Positions 10,918-23,900 of a DNA stretch of 64,000 bases are shown in pieces. Position numbers and translations under genes: made by a program. Source of the stretch: Parapristionchus giblindavisi (Eukaryota > Nematoda > Chromadorea > Rhabditida > Diplogasteridae); the NCBI GenBank assembly GCA_943737045.1, contig CALSFV010000371.1, positions 62,001 through 126,000 of the forward strand, given 5' to 3'. The number at the start of each line of letters is the position of its first letter. The stretch's first letter is position 1. The notes below the pieces were generated by a model. That model worked only from the letters and a program-made list of their open reading frames with translations, searched no databases and had not been told where the DNA came from.

Positions 10918-10927
10918 CTGAAAAATT
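10918..10927 (-). promoter_or_regulatory. Splice or trans-splice acceptor 3 bp before the ATG
   Basis: On the minus strand the ATG at 10914 is preceded by AATTTTTCAG then GGA. This is a strong nematode 3' splice site directly at the start codon, as expected for spliced-leader addition, though a cis intron in the 5' UTR cannot be excluded. Confidence 0.45.
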
Positions 10928-11264
10928 AGATAAGTAAACATTAAATCTGTTATACAACAGCACGAATAAGCCTCCCAAACAAGGTCGATATCACCGTGGT
11001 AAGACACCCAAAGGAAAGCATTGGGTGCACCAAGGACATATGCAATGATGTTACTACGTCTATGTCGTCAAAAGGAAAATAGGAAATTACGAGATTGCAA
11101 GAATTTCAGAGAAATGGATTTTCCGACTGCTTTCGTACGCTAAATTGTGTGGGAATGATAAGATAAGATATAGAGCTAATGAAAAGTGATAACAAGAGAT
11201 ATCGAGCGTCACCATGGAATTTCTCCGTTGGAGAAGACAAAATAAAAACTATCTAAGGTCGTAT

Positions 11265-11390
11265 CCATGAACGGAGGCAAATCGTTTGCCGACAAACGTC
11301 ACGACACAAGCGCAGGCGGAGGCCGTTTGCCAAAGACACTCTCCTGCACTTGTGAAGTTAATTTTGTTGACAAACCGCTTGACAACCTTT
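11265..11390. repeat. Palindromic repeat, GGCAAAC...GACGTCA family
   Basis: Inverted arms GGCAAATCGTTTGCC...GACAAACGTCACGACAC and GTTGACAAACCGCTTGACA around a GGCGGAGGC core. It belongs to the same family as 6753-6880, 14510-14620 and 37970-38085. Confidence 0.55.
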
Positions 11391-11430
11391 ACGGCCTCAG
11401 AAAAGTTTTTCTTTCTGTCTTAAAGGAATC

Positions 11431-11528
11431 CCCATGCTAATTTACCCTCCGCACTGGCGATACTCTCTCGTAGATAACGAAAGCGAGAGAACATCGCCAG
11501 AGCGGAGATATTCAAATTAGCTTGGGGT
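11431..11528. repeat. Palindromic MITE-like element, CTCTCG family
   Basis: A well preserved member: CCCCATGCTAATTTACCCTC and ATTCAAATTAGCTTGGGG are the complementary ends, and the core ACTCTCTCG/CGAGAGAACATCGCC folds around TAGATAACGAAAG. Confidence 0.75.
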
Positions 11529-12232
11529 GTGGCTTTGACTCCGGGAATGAATTCCCGTGTAAGAGTGCCTAATGATATCGGAGACGAACTTTTTATAATG
11601 AGATATTAGCTGACATTTATTATTTATTAGCCATATCATTTTCTTGTTATTATCCATGTTCGTTATGGAAATGGCTTCATTTTCAGGTGACCATGACGTT
11701 ATCCAAGAAGAGATAGATTGATCTTTGGTCATTGAAGATTATGAAGAAAATGAGGATGTGTTATGCACCGAAATTGAAATTGAGTACATTACAAAGAAAA
11801 TAATTGACTTTGTAGAGAGAAAAAAGAAAAAAATTGATTCCACGCTTGGACAAAACTGTGAAAGAAGGAGAACCAAGACATTTAGAGTGCCCATTTCGGA
11901 CAAAAGGATATAAAATACGGGGAAACGTGTGATTCGTTTGTTGATTTTCTAAAAAAAAAACATCAAAGCATTATGTCACGTGCAGGGATTGAACTCGTGT
12001 GCGTATTGTAGAGTAGAGAGACGAGTTCAGGAAGCCATGTGGATGACTTCAAGTAACACACTGACTTGTGTTGGAAACCACTAAATTTCAATTTTTGTTA
12101 AATTTTTAATTTTTTTTTCAAATGTTCTCGAACCTCAGGAGGATTGGACAACTTTTTTTATCACGGATTCGTTATTTTCCAATACTGACTTCACCGCACT
12201 AGAGAATCCACCCTTCTCAACTCGTTCTGAGC
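11529..12232. other. Intergenic; possible degenerate tRNA-like module at 11970-12065
   Basis: No convincing gene. A 62-codon open frame at 11725-11913 is lysine/glutamate-rich and unplaced. On the minus strand GAGTTCAATCCCTGCAC at about 11975-11995 resembles a T arm/B box, upstream of which lies TGGCTTCCTGAACTCG, but the clover is incomplete. Confidence 0.3.
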
Positions 12233-12763
12233 AGGGGTGTGCATTTCTCGTTTCTCGATTTCTCGAATTTCTCGATTTCTCGACTTTTTTCGAGAAAATT
12301 TCTCGTCGAGAAATTTCTCTATTTTTATTCGAGAAATTCGAGAAAAACTTAAAATTTAAAATAGATTTAAATTTCTATTAACAGTGAAATATGTGTCTAA
12401 TAAATTCCCTTTTAAAGTCAAATTGCTCTTACTACGTCATGACATTGTCTTATTGTTTGCAAATTGCCAAATAGAACTTCAATTCTCTTATTTTTCTTAG
12501 CGTTAATATATCTCCTTGGTGGGTAGCCACATCAAAAATATTCAGGTTTCATGTATTAAGTGTTATTCTTTTTTGTTTTGGGCAATGATATCATCTATAA
12601 ATGTTATTATTGTTGGAAAAGTGATAAAAAATTATGAAATCGAATTTTATTAAATTTTTATAATTTTTGTCGATTTTTCTCGGATTTCTCGGATTTCTCG
12701 AAAAAATAAATCGAGAAATCTTATTCGAGAAATTTTTCTCGAAATTTTTTTCTCGCACACCCG
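12233..12763. mobile_element. Fold-back element built from TTTCTCGA repeats
   Basis: The left end GGGGTGTGCATTTCTCG and the right end TTTTCTCGCACACCC are inverted repeats. Both terminal regions are short-period arrays of TTTCTCGA and its complement TCGAGAAA (12247-12345 and 12668-12758), and the middle is plain AT-rich DNA. No open frame. It looks like a non-autonomous inverted-repeat element. Confidence 0.65.
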
Positions 12764-14907
12764 TGGTCCTGAGTATGGGAGAAGGCGTGATCAATAGATC
12801 TATCCTTCCCCATCCCCATCTCCCTCTCTCATAATAATTTTGATATCTCACATGCACGCGAACATTCTGTACTTGATGAAACACCCTTACGTTGTACGTT
12901 AAATAAATATATATAAAATAAAAGACCATAGCCTGGGTTTTACCATGTCAAGATGCAATGTCCACTTGATGTCCATCCCTTCTTAGACTCATTCTCAATT
13001 TGTCTTATTCGAAGTAATCTGCTGTAGTGACGTTCTATATTAGACAAAGGAGCTCAGAGAGTGAGGACAAATTGGATTGCCAGATTAGCTTGGTTGTAAG
13101 AAATACATTGAAGAATATCACTGCTGACGTTATTTTAATTGAAAGAAGGAGACCAGTTTTTCCCGGTTATAGATTACAACTCCATAAATACAAAAAAAAA
13201 CAATATCTCAAGACACAAATACAACAAAAAAAAAACAATTTCTCCAGACCCATCCCTTGTAAGAATTGATTTATATTTGATTGACAATGTGACGTGACAA
13301 GTGTATGTGGAAACGTTTTCAAAAATCCCGTTAAAAATCGTTCCCTAAACGGTTTTTTTAAAGTTTCCAACCAAAGTATGCACTGGACCATGCTGCTCTG
13401 TGGAAGAAAGATCGAGATCATCTAATGAGAATAGAACAAGCGCAATCAAAAACAGAATTAGCATCCGGCAGCATGAAAGGTGATATTTGGTTGAGTTTCA
13501 AGTGGGATTTAAGAGAAACGAAGTGATTTTTTTTAACGATTGTCCAAAATTCCCAATGCCTACGACAATAAAATATTATGCGACATGAAGAGATTTTGAT
13601 GTAATTATTATTATAATTTAAACACATTTAACAAGAGTAGACTTCGATGTACAATGAGCCTTGAGCACAGCACTTCTTACTTCCGACAGTCATGAAACTT
13701 CATTATACCGATCCATACAATCAATCATTTCATGAATATAAAAAAATAAAATAAAAAAAGATTAAGATATTCGATTTAATTGAATGGACCAATGAAAGAT
13801 AAAGAAAGCAGTATAACAACAAAGATGAAATCGCAAGAATATTCAACTCATACAAACGTCGAATTGTATTTATTTATATATCGCACATCATAAAGAAATT
13901 TCAACAAGTAAACTTCGAGTCAAATTAAAATACATTGCACCGGGAGAAATGAAACGAAGGAAAAAGGACTAGATAAATTCAAAATTCTCAAAGGGATAAT
14001 ACCAAAGTGAATTGGGTGTAGGCCGGAATATTTAATGATGTTATCGATGCATAATAAGCAACGATGAAAGAACTGGGATTGGAATGAACTGATTGAGTCA
14101 TAAATAATGCGAATACTCGTAAATGGAATGCAAAAAAAAAAACTAATTTGACGACAAATAAAACAATTGCTTTTTGATGATAGGGTGTGCGCGTAATACG
14201 TAACGTTACATTTGCCTTACGCGCCTACGCCGTAACCTCCTGCGCCGTGTCTCCGTCGTTACGGCGGAGGTTACGGCGTAGGCACGTAAGGCAAATGTAA
14301 CGATGCATAGGAACGTACACGATGCATAGGAATGCAATCGCACTAGAGGTCTGCACACCTATTTTTTTGCGAAAATAAGTTTTCTGAAAGCCCAAGAATT
14401 ATCGTGTCGGTGTTCTGATAGATTTGTTCTAGCGATTTTTCTATGACCCGGTAATTATACAATTTCAAAACTGCTCTGATGACTTTGGGTATTTTCATCA
14501 GTGAACAACGGGAAAACCTTTTTCCGGGAAAATGTGACGTCATTTGCATAGGCGGAGGATTTTTGGTAAACGCCTCTGCCTACGCTAATGAGATCACATT
14601 TTCAGGGAAAACGGTTCTTGCATACGGCCATAGTACACAATAGGTGTGCACAAGTCGTGGCGGTTCTTACGCGAACACCCTGATGCGTGCTAATTGAATT
14701 TAATTTGAAATAAGCCCATATGCAGCACACCTAAACCTATGGTGCGGTATAAAGGGGAAGGAGTGGAAATATATCAAGGTTATTCCGATAAAGGAGCGAA
14801 GGACGAATCGGATTTCGCGCTCGTAGTTTATAATCTCAGGTCTAGAGTATCATCGCCAAATGAATCCTAAGATTATTCTGATCGTTTCGTTCTTTGATTC
14901 TTTCATT
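12764..14907. other. AT-rich intergenic region with two strong palindromes
   Basis: No gene supported; the 80-codon frame at 13027-13269 has no recognisable motif. 14205-14303 is a near-perfect palindrome: GTTACATTTGCCTTACG...GTAACCTCC then GGAGGTTACGGCGTAGGC...GCAAATGTAAC. 14510-14620 is a GACGTCA-family palindrome (AACCTTTTTCCGGGAAAATG and CATTTTCAGGGAAAACGGTT). It ends at the terminal exon of the flippase gene. Confidence 0.5.
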
Positions 14908-17900
14908 CTATACCTCTGTTGAATAAATCTCTTGAATCGGTGATAGATGAGCTGTTGTCGAACTACTGAAATTGATTTCATTAAATAAAATATTCATTAT
15001 TTATTGTTTTGAAATATTTTGTATTGATAGTGAGATGAAACAGTTTCTTTCAAAATAAGTATTCTAACGTATTCTCACCTTTGACCGTTCTGATTTCCAC
15101 GCATGTCTTCAACATTCTTGAATAATTTTCCTTTAAGTATGAGATCACCAAATCCCTATAATTTTACGATCAATCAGTTAATCAATGAATCGTTCAATCA
15201 ATAAAAAATCAATCGATTAATAATCAATCAATAAATCGTTCAATCAATCAATCAATGATACACACTTGTGAATGAGAGAATGCATATCCACTCCGTAATG
15301 ATCCACTTTGACTGCTTCTTCTTCTCCCATTTATCTTTATTTCTCTGTAATAAATATACCCTTTAAATGCACACCCCGAACTAATTTGAAACTCTCCGCT
15401 CTGACAATGCTCTCTGCTTTCTTTGTCTACGAGAGAGCGTTGCCAGAGAAGAGAGTAAGATTAGCTTTTGGTGAGCCTATGCCTTTCATTAGTCATGTGA
15501 TCTTCGCAAGATGTTTTGAATCTATACATCTCCATAAACTCACAAATCGCATAAATAATAAAAGAAGAAAACTGACGTATTAATGGAAGAAGAATCGTCG
15601 CTTGATTGTGGTAATCTCTTCTTTAATCGCAATCGATCCGTGAAAGTCGGACGCGTATCAAACCAAAAGAATCTGTTCAAAATGACGGGAAGAAGAAGAA
15701 CCACAGAGACCTAAGTAATTGATAGATCGATAAATGTATGGAGTAACAAAAAAAATGAATTGTTGGTGGCTGTGTCAAAGCGAGAGGAAAAAGGTATCAT
15801 TTCTCAATGCCTGCAAACCATAGCAGCTAACCATAATTGATCACTTACGAGGAGAATAGAAAACCAGAAATGAGGAGTGGCCATCGAGCGTAGAACTACT
15901 CCTTGTGACATCGATGAGCCAAGGTTATATAATATTGGAGCGGGAAATACTGTAAATAGATGAGAAATGCTTATACTTATGCCATCCACAGAACATCCCA
16001 AAGCTATTGATTATTATTCCGTACTAAAGTATTCTTACTCGAAACCGGATTCTTACTAAATTTTAGGGACCGAAATTGGACTGTTTGTTTTTAGGAAATT
16101 ACCCAAGAGTGAGGAGACGGAATTTGTTATTATGTGCAATGATGCATACCTTCATAGAGTATGAAGGCGAATGCGATGTAGAGAGCCACACTTCCCCATA
16201 GAAGAACGTGATTGTACACTGTCCAATATGATGTATCAAAGGCAATCTAGGATTAGATGATTGATAGATGTAGGACAAAGTATTTGAAATTTTTTGCAAT
16301 TCTTGTCAAGCAAAAACGGCAGAATTATTCTTCACTTTTTTTTGTGGTGTTCATCGCACACAAAAGACTGGGAACAGAAAAAAAGTCGAGAAGAAAAGGA
16401 AGAATGATTTTTTTTGCTTGACAAGAACTGCATAAATTTTCAAATACGCTGTCCTATGTATGAGAGCTGAAGAGATGATGAATGGAATGCACTTCTCACA
16501 TCATAGGTTTTTAAATGCACCCACCAAGCTAATTTGAAACTCACCGCTATGGTTAGGCTGTCCTGCTTGCTTTGTCTGCGAGAGAGAGAGGCCAGAGTGG
16601 AGAGTTTCAAATTAGCTCGGCGTGTTTCTTTGAATAGATTTTCACAGAGTTTTTTTAAAGCTATTTTTTTGGAGAAACAGTGAGCAAATCAGATGAAACA
16701 AACCTGTCCAGAAACAACAATAATTAACGCAGAGAAAGAAGTGAATGAAAAAACTGCGAGATCGTTTAAATCTTTTCCGCTTGCTGGCATCTGTAATACG
16801 TTGCGATATTTAATCATTGAATGAAATACAGCCCCGCAGAATTTCGCTTCGTTTATGAGTGACCGAGCCGTCCAGGTATGTATCCCCTCTATACTCGTGG
16901 ACTCCGGAACGCGCCGGGCTCACATACACGAAGGGACATTCTGCAGACGTGTAAATAACAAACCTCATCGAAAAATGATCCATAGGGAACGAAAAATAGG
17001 ATCAGCGAGCTAAAATAAATATTTTAAATGTATAAATTATTGTTATACTTGCCTAAACATTCCATGAAGAAACGAAAATATAAATATTCTCATATTAAAT
17101 AATTTATTATATTGGCCAGGCACATATAATTGGGGGTATCTAGAATGAATAGATCAATTGTCTTGGATTTAATCGATTTATCGATTACTTGAGTGAATAT
17201 TCGTCACAAACGTCTTGGTCGAATATTCCCATTCCCAGAACAGGAAGAGCAGTGAAGAATAGATTGTATGACGTCATAAAGAGCTCATCGTATACAGTCT
17301 ATAATGCACAATATATGTAAAAAATTGAGTAGCTCATACATAGCTGGCACCACGGTAAGAGGACTTTTCGTTGTCTATCACAAAATTTCGCTTTTTAACG
17401 CGCTCTCTTTTCCCGACAAGCGAGTAGCGATGAGCAACCATACATATCAGAATCTACTCTTGATAAATGAGTTTTATATTAAATGAAAAAAGTGCTGGTA
17501 GTGTTTGAAAAAGAAAAGGTCACAGTGCGGAGTATTCTTACTTGGGCAGAATATCCGCAGAAGAATGCGAACCAAAACTGGGTTAGCGTAAAGGCAAAGT
17601 TCTTGTAGAAGAAATATCGCAGGAATTTGCACATTCTAATGTACGACCTTAAAAGATTGATCATATCACATAGAGAAAAAAAATGTAAAATGAATCTAAA
17701 GTTAAAAAAAAGTAAGACGTAAAAAGTAAGTCACATACAACACACCACAAGTCTTGTGTAGTACATGTGAAGTGTTGATATTTTCACACTTTTTTTCTCT
17801 GTTAGGACTACATGGTATATAGAATGATACAAACCATCTTCCGTGTACTAGAAGTAATCTTTCGAGATATCTAAATTGTCCAATGGAATAGTCTGATGAT

Positions 17901-20900
17901 AGCACAGCCTTAAAATATCAAATACCTTTTTAACTTTACAAATATTTTGAAAAAATACATTACCTGCATTCCCTCTTGCCCTGAAATTCCAACTCCAATA
18001 TGAGCAGTTTTGATCATTGAGACATCATTAGCTCCATCTCCGATAGAGAGCGTTACTGCCTAAGCACAACATGAATTAAACTAGGAATGGTTATGCTTTA
18101 AAATCCATGAAACTAGAAATGATCATGGTTCAGCATTAATTAAAGTATTAATCATTTTGTACCCACAGTGTCAATGTATTTCATTCTCTTACATTTCATT
18201 TATACGCAATGTATGATACGACCATATAATCGTTGCTCTTTAAAAAATCATGATTTGCACAAACTGTCTAAAGTATTACATTCTATGTATTTTTTGGAAC
18301 AACACTCGGAGGAAAGATATAATACTATTGTTATTCTTATTTGAAAATATTCAGCGTACCTTTTTATTCCTCTTGACCAGATCGACAACCTGCGCCTTTT
18401 GCAATGGAGTGACTCGACAGCAGATGACCGCTTTGCATTTGCAGGCTAATTCAAGGAACGTCCGTTCTAGATGGGGAAGAAGAGCGTGACCCAATGAGTC
18501 TCCATTGATGACTATTGCGAATCCATCACCACTGTTTTCTTCTGGAGATGGCGATCCCTCTTCGATCATTCCTGGAACAAGTTCGTTTATTCCGGAACCT
18601 GGCACTTCCTAATGTCAAGTGGATGCTAGGTTATCGTGTTTTCCTCACCCAACTACCGGGACTTACATAGGTGAAAGATCTAGAAGAAAATACATAGTTG
18701 AGTGTCCCATAACTAAATATCAACAGATCGAAAGAGGGAGGTCACGATCCCACAAATAAGAGAACGACCGAGAGTGATGATAGAAGCAAATTAAAAGCAA
18801 TGGATAATGAGGTAGAGATAGTTTTGAAGAAAGAAGTTCATCTAAGCAATCTTTTCAACAAATATCTAATTCACAATCAAAACCGCTTGGCAAATGTAAA
18901 ATAAATATTACCAAAATCGTTTGTCATTCCATAATTGATTTCTCCATCAGCAGAATCTTGATGATGGGCATAAGCCATATTGGACTTGCCATCAGGATGT
19001 TTCGCTCCAATTCCCTAAAAAGCATTCAAATATATCGATTATATTCTTGTATTGAATATATTCTCCCGAATATAATTTTTCTTATCATATTTGTTTTGAA
19101 TTATGATTGAACCGTTTATTTGGTTTCTAGTGATGTTCAATCGGTCCGTCGTGCTGTTCCACAGCAACTCCGGTTCTGACAAATCCGCATATATGAAGCA
19201 AACAGCAAACAAGCCAATGCGGAAACTTTTGCCAACTCTTTTTTCAATTTACATCTTTTGATATTTGTTCGAAATTCAAAATATATACCTGCTCATATTA
19301 AACAAATAAATATACACTCACCCTTTCAGCCAGCCAGAACAATCTTTTCGTGTCTTTCAATTGAACCTGGAATTTTAAAAATATTATACTTCATATCTAA
19401 AGTAACAACTTAATACTACACGAAGCATATATCATTTAGAAAATTTTAAGTTGTTGAATGCAAAATCTAGTAGCCCAGATGAGATGACACTTCTATATCA
19501 GCTGATAAGGTTGTTTAAAATGCAAATGTAATGTACCTCAACTTCGGCTTCAGTCGTTCCTTCAATAACTACAATATGTTGCATTTCATCGGATAAAAGA
19601 TTACAAGAATAGGCAATATTGATTGCCGTCTCCTGAATTATCATTAATTATAATCAAGAAAATTATAGGACACCCCGGGCTAATTTTACTCTCTGTTCTG
19701 GCCACACTCTCTCGTTTTCTTTGTCTAAGAGAGTGTAAAATTAGATCGGGTGAGCCTTTAAACGTACTGTTTTATCTCCAGTCAGCACCCATATCTTGAT
19801 ATTAGCTTGAGAAAGTCTGGCAATAGCTTCTGGCACACCGTCCTGCAGTTTATCTTCGATAGCTGAGGCACCAACCAATATTAGATCTGAAATTAAATTT
19901 TTTTGCTACCTACGTTGTGGCATCGTATTTTATGTAATTCATCACGAGATCAATTATTCGCTATTATAAGTTATCCTTGTAATGCATAAATTATTATTAT
20001 TAAATTAGTTATTGATGAGTGAACGAAAAGTATAGAGCTTTTTAATAATAATGCGCATTATGTAATTTTCTTACATGCAACAATTGTTGATTGAGTAAAA
20101 GGAACACATGAATAGAAATTCTCTATATCTGTGACTAATTATAATTATCGGGAGAAATACTTCGTCTCTAACGTAATTCATCCAACATTGACTGCCTAAT
20201 AAAAGATTTACATTGTTATTTAAATATTTCTATGTCTAGATATACGAATACATTATCGACCACGAATTTATAACATCAACTGTTTAGGAGCTGGGCCAAA
20301 CAACGGATACATTTATACATTTTTGTTTTTATTTATTTTCTAATGGATAGTAGATCTTAACCTTTCTCCATTTCCTCATAGATTTCATCCAATCTCTTCT
20401 CTCTATTCTGCATGTCGAGTGCAGCTTCCGTCTGTCGAGCCTAAGAAATAAATACATACATAAATAAATAAATAAATAAATACATAAATAAATAAATCAA
20501 TAAATAAATAAGAAATAAATCAAGTAAACAATAAATCAATAAATCATGCCAAGTTTAGACTAACCATCCAATCATTGAAATAGCCTTCATCTACTTCTTT
20601 ATATGCTAGACACAAAGTTCTCAATCCAATTCTCGCAAATTCATCCAAATGTTTTGTGGTTGAATCACGAAGATGTTGAGACGTTTGAACAGACAACCTA
20701 ATCAATCAATCAATACATCATAGATAAACCAATCAAACAACAAATGGATATAGATAGACTACCTGGCCATAATCATCATATCCGCTCCTTTGCAGAACAA
20801 CCGAATCTTTCCATCGGGACATTTAACTATGACGGACATTCTCTTTCTATCATTGTTGAAATCAAGGAAAGATAATACTCCATAGGTCTGAATATAAGCA

Positions 20901-23900
20901 AAGGATGAGACAAGGAATAGGTGATGTGACCTTGTCTTGAATTCATTTTTCATACAGTTATGTATAATACCTATCAACTGTTTGATTTCACGTGGATATT
21001 TTCAAAATAATTCAAATATACCTTCTGTTCTAATAGATGTTCTAATGTTCTGTTCTTATAAATACTTTTCTGTCAATAAGTAAAAATAGCGAACCACTTC
21101 CTCTCCGTCGACTTTGATCGTGACAGAATTAGGTGTTCGTGAGACGAACACGAATCCAAAGTTGCGTGCAGCCGAGGTCAGAGCTGCCTCATCCGGAGAC
21201 TGAGCCTAGAATTGAAATCATTGTCTTGTTCATGCGGATGTGAATTTCTAAATCAGAACATCCCTAGTTGAACCGATGAAGCTTCGTTTATTTTTGTTAA
21301 AAGTAAGGAACACAAATAAATAAATAAATGAATCCCCGTCCATTTCACTATTTTTTCGTTGTATGCTCGACATGTAGATCATATTTACTATTATTTAAAC
21401 ATATTTACTATTATTTTAATTATCGTCCGACTAATCAAATTTCGTTTCTTTTCTGATAAAATTTTTCGGATAAGGTAAGTAAATAAATAAAGTGATTGAT
21501 GTACCTGATAGACAAGATTCCCTTTATCCCTTTCAGGCATCACTGTGTGACAAAGAGACAATATCAACCAGAATTGTCGAACCTCAAACCATGAATTATT
21601 ATTTTTTCCTCCCTGTAGCAGATCAGTTCCTGGTCTATTCCAATGCTCATTTTCACCCAAACCAGTAATAAATATTATACGATGTATATTATTGTACAGT
21701 CTTCTTGGCATAACAAAGATAACTAACACATACATCAGGATTGTTAGCCTTTGTAGCATCTAGTAGAGCATTGTCGAAGAATTTAAATGATGTCTCATAG
21801 TATTCATTCCATGAGAAATCAACTGTTGGTGTATTCTGAACATGATCACATAGATTCATAAAAAATAGCTAATAGCTAACGAATAGCTAGCTAATTGCTA
21901 ATAGCTAACTAATGGCTAGCTAACTAATACCCTTATGGTTCAAAACCCACAACGGTTAGGATCTGGAATTTCAGGGTTTAAAAAATGATACCATGGGAAG
22001 CCTGTGAGCCTCAAAGTCTAGTCGTTTACGGTTTGGTTCATGAGATTACATACGGACTCTTCTTTTAAAAATTGTAATAAAAATATATAAATACGATACA
22101 TCATTAATCTCAACGATATTTCCTCTTGCATCTCTTATATCTCCATATGAAATACCATTGATTGTTGCCTAAACGGATAAAATATATTCAAATGAATTCA
22201 ATGACTGAATAAACCTTATTGAAAGTCATGATATTCTGTGTGAGCGTTCCAGTTTTATCAGAGAATATATATTGGACCTTAAAATAGATCTTCTCATAGT
22301 GATACATACTCATTGTCAGAAAAAAGCCTAGATCATGTATACCGAACCCATAAATACTAGGTTTTTGAAACTTTTGAAGCCTTGTATTAAGCGTTTGGGT
22401 ACATGTGGGGTACTTCACACAATTTTCACTCGTCATTTGTATGTGTTTCGTTCCATGCATACGCATGTCGAGAAAATAAAAATAATAATATTGTGCTAGG
22501 CTTTTTTCTGTCAGTGCATGAACTATTCTAGGTTTATCTTATCAATGAATCATTGTAACTGGTGAGTAATATTACTGAATCATTCCCTATTCCATACTAC
22601 AGTTCAAACCAGCATGCGATGTTTGATCTGTCAAATATAGAAAAATGGAAAGATAAGAACTGTCACTAGTGCACACTATTCCTTATCTATCAAGCAAATA
22701 AAGGCACTTCATAATCGGCTATGTTCATATAGATTAGATCTTCATGCAGCCACATCTTACTGTCACGTTTATTGTTTTAATGTTTTCGTTTATTGTTCTA
22801 ATTTTAATGGAGTATTTTTTTCTGGTACTTGTTGCTAGCGCATATGTTCAAAGGACCCCTTTCATAGGTCTAGATATATCACGATGAACTGATGAAAAGA
22901 AAAATGAAACGAGACTGATCTATGAAATGATACCGCTATGACCTGCGAATAAAGACGGTTTGAACATACCTGTCCTAATTCTTCATTGAGCGTCGTTGTT
23001 CTCGCTTGAGCTCCCACACTATTCTCTCCATTCTCATAATACATTTCATTGTCGAAATTAATCCACATCGAATGAACGAAACGAATTATTTCCACACTAA
23101 AATTGATATTTATATTTACAAGTTGGATAAAGAATAATTGATTAAAACGAGTTTTGACAGCGGGATAGCGTACCCCGTTTGCAAAAATATCGTAGAATTC
23201 ATAGAATGACTGCGGTATACCTGACATAGAGTGAGATGGGTACAACCGTATTCAGAAGGATTATGTAGGAGAAGAAGTTCAAAGTTGATATAATCGATAT
23301 TGAACCGGCAGCTGCTACAAAACGGAACGAAGTAATTAATATAATTGATAGAAACAGAACTACACATAAGATTACGGTAGCTTATCTTTAAGCTTACCTT
23401 TCAAATAAATTTTGACTATATATTTTTTTAAAAATTTACATTCTATGTGAATGCAAACCTATACTTGTACATCTATTAATATTGTTAATTTAATTGATGA
23501 AAACTTTTAGTTTGAAAATACCAAACTACACATAAAAACAGTTGATACAGTATACCTGAACTCGTGTCTGGATCAGCAATGAACGATTCCCATGGTAGAT
23601 ATTCGCGAAAGTTTTGCCCGATCGACGATTCCCAGACGCCACAAAGAATCGAACATATGAGACACATTGCTAGGAGGAATAGAACTATCTGAAAAGAATT
23701 AATCACTTTACAGACAGAGAAAACTTATCTCATGTATCTGTAAACTAAACCCTGGGATGTAGCTGATTCAAAGTCACATATTCAGGGTTAATCCAACTAG
23801 TGTACAAGCGCGGTGATGTTTTTCTTTGACCATTAAAGTACGTAGATTGAATTAATGAATTGTTTCTAATGAAGATAAGTATATCAAATGACCCACTCCA

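Noticed and set aside
11725..11913. 62-codon Lys/Glu-rich open frame
   Set aside because: Too short and low complexity; no start context, homologue or neighbouring exons seen.
13027..13269. 80-codon open frame
   Set aside because: Ends in poly-lysine from an A-rich tract; no family signal.
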